Positions 49,005 to 53,680 of a DNA stretch of 53,680 nt are shown here, one piece after another. The stretch is from Dolichospermum compactum NIES-806. GTDB taxonomy: Bacteria; Cyanobacteriota; Cyanobacteriia; Cyanobacteriales; Nostocaceae. The notes beneath the pieces were generated by a model. That model was given only the letters and a program-made list of their open reading frames with translations. It was not told the origin of the DNA and did not search any database. Location: NCBI RefSeq assembly GCF_002368115.1, contig NZ_AP018316.1, positions 1,465,431 through 1,519,110 on the forward strand. Reading direction: 5' to 3'. The position numbers and the translations under genes are program-made. Positions within the stretch are counted from its first letter, which is position 1; each line of letters opens with the position of its first letter.

Positions 49005-49315
49005 AAGAAATGTCTCTTCTAAAATTGGGAAATAGGGCTTTGTTAGTTGTCAGTTGTTCGTTGTTACTGGTAAAAATTTCTCTTGTCTTGTGCTTCTTTC
49101 CTTTGCTTTTTCCCTGTCATCATTAAAATTTACACTTCAATTCTTTAGAATTTTACTGATTCGGGAATTGAACTTGGGTATGAAGTATACATTATTAGGC
49201 TTATGGCTCGTCTGTTGCTGGATGTAAAATCCACGTTCTTCAACAATCCTAGAGACATCAAGACACAAAGACTGTAATTTTATTTGACAAATCAAGTAAA
49301 TCAAATAGGCAACCC
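49005..49315. other. Divergent intergenic region
   Basis: Separates the unknown gene and the TPR gene. It contains a short TTGTCAGTTGTTCGTTG heptad-like tract near 49043-49060 and the palindrome AATTCTTTAGAATT near 49139. No gene or clear promoter is seen. Confidence 0.35.
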
Positions 49316-50026
49316 ATGAATAAGCACTCTTTTTTTAATTCTGGTATTCAAAACAATCAAGTATGTGTTTCTGATCAAAACAATCCTTGTCATCAATCTG
49401 AGCGGTTACAGGATGGTAATGAATCAATGTTAGAAGAACGTTATTTACGCTCTTGTGCTTTGAAGTTAGCACAACAAGGGGATTATACCAAAGCGATCGC
49501 TCTGTTAAGTCACCTGATTGACCATCATCCCGAAAATGCCGTTGATTACAATAACCGGGGACTAATTTATTTTCAAAGTGGTGATAGTCAAAAAGCCATC
49601 TCCGATTATAACAAAGCCTTGGATCTAAATTCTAAATTAGCTAGTGCCTACAATAACCGGGCTAATTATTACGCTGCTTGTGGTCAATTAACTGACGCAT
49701 TAGCTGATTATGAACAAGCGTTGGATCTCAATCCCCATCATGTTCGGGCTTGGATTAATCGCAGTATTACTTTACGCGATTTGGGAAACTATGCTGAAGC
49801 TATTGAAAACTTGGAAATTGCTATGCTATTTGGTCAACTTAAAGGCAATATTTGGGCAGAACGGGGACGGACTTATCATCTCTGGGGTGATTGGAATTGT
49901 GCAATAGCAGATTATCGTCGCGCGTTGGCAGAGCTACCATCTTTGAATTATCAAGATGTTTCTGGTTATCGCTTGCGTTTACAACTCGAAACCTGGTTAA
50001 ACGAGTTGCTGTTTTTTGAAGATTAA
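49316..50026 (+). CDS. Cytosolic TPR-repeat protein
   Basis: A 236-residue protein with four to five TPR units from about residue 46 (ALKLAQQGDYTKAIALLSHL; VDYNNRGLIYFQSGDSQKAI; SAYNNRANYYAACGQLTDAL; RAWINRSITLRDLGNYAEAI; WAERGRTYHLWGDWNCAIAD). No signal peptide is seen. The first 45 residues are low-complexity and polar. It is a scaffold protein of unknown partner, quite like the NNRG(N)-type TPR proteins common in cyanobacteria. Confidence 0.85.
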   Translation: MNKHSFFNSGIQNNQVCVSDQNNPCHQSERLQDGNESMLEERYLRSCALKLAQQGDYTKAIALLSHLIDHHPENAVDYNNRGLIYFQSGDSQKAISDYNKALDLNSKLASAYNNRANYYAACGQLTDALADYEQALDLNPHHVRAWINRSITLRDLGNYAEAIENLEIAMLFGQLKGNIWAERGRTYHLWGDWNCAIADYRRALAELPSLNYQDVSGYRLRLQLETWLNELLFFED

Positions 50027-50069
50027 TTTTAGCAGTAGATGACTTAATTCAGAATTATCAGGGGGAGTA

Positions 50070-50480
50070 TCAAGGTGCTGAATTAGATGGTTCTATTACA
50101 GTCTGATCTTGATTCATTAATATAACTGGACGCTGATTAGGGTCAAAGCGAAATGATTTTTGTTGCATAATACTTTTAGCTTCACCGGGATCAAAGTTGC
50201 GGGTAAATTCTGTCTGCAAATTTTGCACACGCCCTTCCATCACTTTTACTTCGGTACGGACTGTTCGCAACTTATCCTGTTGTGACCAATGATAAGGTAA
50301 TAATTGTACTAAGGCAGATACCGCTGCTGCACTAATAACTATATTAACTGCTACTTTAGCTGTAGTTTCCAGTGCCATGACTTGATAAGCACGTTGGCGT
50401 AAGTGTCGTTTAGGTCTTGGTACAGTTCGTTTTTTTTCTACGGGTTGTAGAGGAGGTTTAGATGGTTGGAACGCATTCAT
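50070..50480 (-). CDS. Single-span membrane protein, unknown
   Basis: A 136-residue protein. A basic, Pro-rich cytosolic N-terminus (KKRTVPRPKRHLRQRAYQVM) is followed by one membrane segment (about 40-63, TTAKVAVNIVISAAAVSALVQLL), a short coiled coil (KLRTVRTEVKVMEGRVQNLQ) and a C-terminal FRFDPNQRPVILMNQDQT. The layout recalls FtsL/DivIC-like or cyanobacterial slr1601-type proteins. Function unknown. It converges with the TPR gene. Confidence 0.75.
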   Translation of the reverse strand: MNAFQPSKPPLQPVEKKRTVPRPKRHLRQRAYQVMALETTAKVAVNIVISAAAVSALVQLLPYHWSQQDKLRTVRTEVKVMEGRVQNLQTEFTRNFDPGEAKSIMQQKSFRFDPNQRPVILMNQDQTVIEPSNSAP

Positions 50481-50729
50481 GGTGCTAAGAAAAGGCTTGC
50501 ATAATTTACGGTAATGACCGTCAGAAGCAAACAGGTGCTAATTGCGGCTTAATTTAGCTGCTATATTACTCCATTTTTGGGAAATTTATACAAGTATGAG
50601 AATAAATAAAATATTACCTAGTAAGGTAAGGTGCAATTTTCAAAATTCCCATAGCTTAGAACTACAAAAACTTAGAAATCACGCTTACGGATACTAGGCT
50701 TGATCACCTGTAACAGAGTTACATTGGTG

Positions 50730-50825
50730 TTATTTGTATAGCTCTGTAGCTAAACGCCAAGCTAGAATTCCTGGAATTAGTGCTACAACCAACGCAATGT
50801 AAACTTGAGTATCTGAGATAGGCAT
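50730..50825 (-). CDS. psaM: Photosystem I subunit XII (PsaM)
   Basis: A 31-residue membrane peptide, MPISDTQVYIALVVALIPGI then LAWRLATELYK, matching PsaM in length and sequence (one membrane helix). It binds beta-carotene and helps to join photosystem I trimers. A near-perfect ribosome-binding site AGGAGG lies eleven bases before the ATG on the minus strand. It stands alone, between the slr1601-like gene and the sugar kinase. Confidence 0.95.
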   Translation of the reverse strand: MPISDTQVYIALVVALIPGILAWRLATELYK

Positions 50826-50981
50826 AATGGAAATCCTCCTAAATTGAACTAGATTTTCAAGACTTCGTTTACTACTTTTCCCTGTTTTAGCAAGATTAGG
50901 AAACATCTTGTTACAAGATGCAACAAAAACTGGGGGTTTCTCATTGGTTCCCTGTTCCCTGTCACCTGTCCCCTGAATTTT

Positions 50982-52235
50982 ATGACTTTATCCCTTGGTA
51001 TTGACTTTGGCACTTCTGGCGCACGGGGTGTGGTAATTGATGAAGAAGGTCGCGTTTTGTCGGAAATGCGTCATTATTGGCTGGTTGAGACTATTGACTG
51101 GGTTAAATGTTGGCGAGAGGCTTTATGGAGTCTATTAGGGCAAATTCCGGGCGCTTTAAGGGGGGATATAGGGGCGATCGCTATTAATGGGACTTCTTCG
51201 ACTATTTTGCTGACTGATGGGGCTGGAGAGCCTGTAGACGCGCCGCTATTGTACAACGATGGTCGGGGTGCAATGGCTTTAGAACAGTTGAGTCAGGTTG
51301 CTCCAACTAATCACACCGTGTTAAGTGCTACATCCAGTCTAGCGAAACTCCTCTGGATGCAAGTATTACCTGATTTTGCAAAAGCTAGATATTTATTGCA
51401 TCAAGCCGATTGGTTGGGGTTTCTTCTGCATGGAAAGTTAGGTATTAGCGATTACCATAACGCCTTGAAATTAGGTTATGACGTGGAAAAATTGCAATAT
51501 CCAAAATGGTTGGAACAGTTACAAATTCCCCTCCAGTTACCACAAGTCTTAGCACCGGGGACGGCTATTGGTGAATTACTTCCCCGGATTGCGGCTTATT
51601 TTGGCTTTAAAGGCGATTGTTTGGTGGTTGCTGGCACGACAGATAGTATTGCGGCTTTTCTAGCCAGTGGAGCTAAATTTCCAGGGGAAGCGGTAACTTC
51701 CCTGGGTTCAACTTTGGTACTAAAACTTTTAAGTCGGCACAGAATTGAAGATGCGCGATATGGAATTTATAGTCATCGTTTAGGTAATTTGTGGTTGACT
51801 GGAGGTGCTTCTAATACAGGAGGTGCTGTTTTAAAGCATTTTTTCAGCGATGTTGAGTTAGTGAGGTTAAGTGGGGAAATTGATCCGACTCAACCCAGTG
51901 AGTTAGATTATTACCCATTATTGAAACCAGGCGATCGCTTTCCCATTAATGATCCTCAATTATTACCCAGACTAGAACCGCGTCCAGATCAAAATAAAGA
52001 ATTTCTACATGGTTTATTAGAAAGTATGGCGAGAATAGAAACCAGAGGATATGAACTATTACAAAATCTAGGTGCAGATTCTTTAATTAATATTTATACC
52101 GCTGGTGGTGGTGCGACTAATTCCACTTGGACAGCTATTCGTCAACGTTATTTAAAAGTACCCGTTGTTTCATCAATTCATACGGAAGCAGCTTATGGAA
52201 CAGCACTTTTAGCAATGGGAAAAGTACAGATTTAA
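50982..52235 (+). CDS. FGGY-family sugar kinase (D-ribulose kinase-like)
   Basis: A 417-residue kinase of the actin-like ATPase fold. LGIDFGTSGARGVVIDEEGR is the first phosphate-binding loop, AINGTSSTILLTD the second, and LLYNDGRGAMALEQL bears the catalytic Asp. VVAGTTDSIAAFLASGAKFP and YTAGGGATNSTWTAIRQRY complete the ATP site. It is shorter than xylulokinase and glycerol kinase (~500) and resembles the short cyanobacterial/plant group that phosphorylates D-ribulose. The start is ATG directly after CCTGTCC heptads. Confidence 0.88.
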   Translation: MTLSLGIDFGTSGARGVVIDEEGRVLSEMRHYWLVETIDWVKCWREALWSLLGQIPGALRGDIGAIAINGTSSTILLTDGAGEPVDAPLLYNDGRGAMALEQLSQVAPTNHTVLSATSSLAKLLWMQVLPDFAKARYLLHQADWLGFLLHGKLGISDYHNALKLGYDVEKLQYPKWLEQLQIPLQLPQVLAPGTAIGELLPRIAAYFGFKGDCLVVAGTTDSIAAFLASGAKFPGEAVTSLGSTLVLKLLSRHRIEDARYGIYSHRLGNLWLTGGASNTGGAVLKHFFSDVELVRLSGEIDPTQPSELDYYPLLKPGDRFPINDPQLLPRLEPRPDQNKEFLHGLLESMARIETRGYELLQNLGADSLINIYTAGGGATNSTWTAIRQRYLKVPVVSSIHTEAAYGTALLAMGKVQI

Positions 52236-52377
52236 CCTGAGTTAGGTGTTAGGAGTTCGGAGTTTCTCCTTCGGAGACGCTACGCGAACGGAGTTATGAT
52301 TTTTCAAGGAGAGAATAAGGGTTTGAGACTCATACTTGGGGCGAGTTTTTCCAAAATTATCTTATGTCGAACTCAGG
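52236..52377. repeat. Possible MITE with CCTGAGTT ends
   Basis: CCTGAGTT immediately after the kinase stop (52236-52243) and AACTCAGG at 52370-52377 are inverted ends of a 142-bp stretch. It also contains TTAGGAG heptads and the TTCTCCTTCGGAGACGCTAC block that is dispersed in cyanobacterial genomes. No second copy is seen in the window, so it is tentative. Confidence 0.4.
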
Positions 52378-52451
52378 TAATTTAGGGTTTCAAAGATTCA
52401 GGTTCGTCAGATACCCGATTTTTTGAATAAGTTGGGGATCTTATTTATGAA

Positions 52452-53680
52452 CTAACTAACAGCTAATGATTTTTCACTGTAATATTCTGTTTGCGGGTAA
52501 ATGCTAATAATGGTATTTCCCACTTCAAAAAATGTTCCTGACTGTTCATTTTTAGAAAATTGCAAATGGGGGTATTTAGCCGCTAATTGATCAGCCGTTA
52601 ACGCTGTAGCAGGGATTTTATTTGGTAATAATCCTGTCGAACCAATATAAAAGACCATAGGGGAAATATTTTCTCGGTAAATTTGCTCAACATAAACTGC
52701 TAATGTTTTATAAGCTGTCGTCATAACTGCAATCAAATCCTCTCTATTAACAGATTTATTAGCGTGTTGAGTATATAATAACGCCAAGTTATGTTCACCA
52801 ACTTTGCTGAGAATTTCTCCTACTTTGCCATTTATATTGATTCCCAGAAAGTCGTCAAAAATGGGTTTCATCAAATCATCAACTTTAGTTAGTTTCATTC
52901 TTGCAGAAATGGCTTTTTGTCGAAAAGCGATATTTTGATTTAACCACATTTCCCAAGTTGGTTTCAGAAAAATTTCTCCAGTTTCTTGGTCATAAACTTC
53001 ATATCTCCGCGCTAAAAACTGGTTGGCAGCATATAATTTACTCAAATTGAGAATATCCTGATTACCAAACTCAATTTTATGACTAATATGAGAATCAATT
53101 GGTTCTGAATATTCTTGAGTAGTGGGAAAATTTAGGTAGAGATTTTTTGACAAATAATGTTGTTTTAATTCCTCTACTTGATTACTCACAAATAATTCTG
53201 ATTGATGGCGATGGCGTAAACAAGCAGATAAAATGCTCATAATCACCTTAATTTCTGCTAATTGCGTAAATAAGCCATCAATATTGCCAAACTTGATATT
53301 AACAGGAACTAATGGTAAATTATCTAATTGAATTTGATATTCACAATCAAATTCAAATTTATCAACAATAATTACACCTTTAGATTGCAATAAATCAAAT
53401 ACTTTCTTGTTGCTGATTTTGATATTTAAAGTCGAAATATGAACTTTACCATCTTTGACAATGGTATAATTATTGAAATTATGCAAATCATGAGCCAGCA
53501 ACCCTGCAATCTCAATAATAGGAGTATGATCTTCAGCCTTTACCAGTTTAACTTTCCGCTTCACTAACATATTAATAGTAGCAGTATTGCGATTTATAGC
53601 AAATACACCCATTTGCACAAAATCACCAGCATAAATATCTTCAGTTTGTAAATTAGGAGTTATTAAATCACCATTAATAT
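52452..53680 (-). CDS. Partial unknown protein (5' end beyond window)
   Basis: The frame is open to the window edge, reading INGDLITPNLQTEDIYAGDF VQ... before the GTG at 53618, so the true start lies outside. At least 409 residues are visible. Features: LVKAEDHTPIIEIAGLLAHD, NNYTIVKDGKVHISTLNIKI (a beta-rich N-terminal part), helical middle (QLAEIKVIMSILSACLRHRH) and a C-terminal helical/beta part (YIGSTGLLPNKIPATALTAD; FFEVGNTIISIYPQ). No signal peptide or named motif is recognised. It is AT-rich like its neighbours. Confidence 0.6.
   Translation of the reverse strand, partial: INGDLITPNLQTEDIYAGDFVQMGVFAINRNTATINMLVKRKVKLVKAEDHTPIIEIAGLLAHDLHNFNNYTIVKDGKVHISTLNIKISNKKVFDLLQSKGVIIVDKFEFDCEYQIQLDNLPLVPVNIKFGNIDGLFTQLAEIKVIMSILSACLRHRHQSELFVSNQVEELKQHYLSKNLYLNFPTTQEYSEPIDSHISHKIEFGNQDILNLSKLYAANQFLARRYEVYDQETGEIFLKPTWEMWLNQNIAFRQKAISARMKLTKVDDLMKPIFDDFLGININGKVGEILSKVGEHNLALLYTQHANKSVNREDLIAVMTTAYKTLAVYVEQIYRENISPMVFYIGSTGLLPNKIPATALTADQLAAKYPHLQFSKNEQSGTFFEVGNTIISIYPQTEYYSEKSLAVS

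Noticed and set aside
1..53680. Prophage, integrative element or biosynthetic gene cluster
   Set aside because: No integrase, phage structural gene, transposase, NRPS or PKS gene is visible; the genes are mainly core cyanobacterial.

Overview
The window is chromosomal DNA from a filamentous, probably nitrogen-fixing-type (Nostocales) cyanobacterium. The evidence is direct: psbA (D1) and psaM, Ycf51, DUF2854, an HpsJ-type hormogonium polysaccharide protein, the cyanobacterial order rplS-trnW-secE-nusG-rplK-rplA-rplJ-rplL, many GCGATCGC (HIP1) octamers, AT-rich coding DNA, and intergenic heptad repeats (for example AGTCAGT, AACAGGG, TTAGGAG) of the kind common in heterocyst-forming genera. No phage, integrase, transposase, CRISPR array or rRNA operon is visible. 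Species cannot be fixed from the sequence alone.

Layout. 0.3-6.2 kb: a GntR-type regulator, a dienelactone hydrolase, an S1-domain RNA-binding protein, a broken Phd/RelE-like toxin-antitoxin pair and a FdhF/YdeP-type molybdopterin oxidoreductase. 6.4-14 kb: cell-envelope genes (mannose-1-phosphate guanylyltransferase, LCP ligase, lumenal/periplasmic pentapeptide protein, MurJ), a decayed PIN-toxin locus, and MgtE. 14-19 kb: pyrB, a second pentapeptide protein, a secreted SPOR-like protein and the NAD(P)HX repair enzyme Nnr. 19.2-23.7 kb (minus strand): the ribosomal protein/transcription cluster with tRNA-Trp and an L10 leader. 23.9-32.6 kb: hflX with an apparently non-canonical start, a zinc-ribbon Ser/Thr kinase fused to an FGE-like C-type-lectin-fold domain, DUF2854, a small acidic protein, a stand-alone receiver and ppk1. 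32.8-39 kb: an unknown protein, a sensor histidine kinase, a secreted TPR protein, a second receiver and a GyrA/ParC-type topoisomerase subunit. 39.6-44 kb (minus): an overlapping aminotransferase/alcohol dehydrogenase pair, Ycf51 and psbA. 44.2-53.7 kb: cofG, hpsJ, a DprA/LOG-like protein, MAPEG, YajQ, GST, a TPR protein, psaM, a FGGY sugar kinase and a gene cut by the window edge.

The most exciting element is at 26197-26331. The last ~45 codons of the kinase-FGE gene have the signature of a diversity-generating retroelement (DGR) variable region: eleven codons of the form NNC, all reachable from AAC by changes at A only, set in an invariant frame of Trp, Pro, Cys, Arg and Gly-Phe-Arg residues. 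No template repeat or reverse transcriptase is seen in this window, so this would be a remotely diversified target: a signalling kinase whose ligand-binding face is hypermutated.

A second theme is heavy colonisation by small non-autonomous elements. At least four MITE-like families (A-D) occur, with TA at their ends. Three different families abut head-to-tail at 29162-29570, sharing their terminal TA. One MITE supplies the C-terminus and stop codon of the dienelactone hydrolase; another is joined to the remains of a HigA-like antitoxin. Three decayed toxin-antitoxin loci lie in the spacers.
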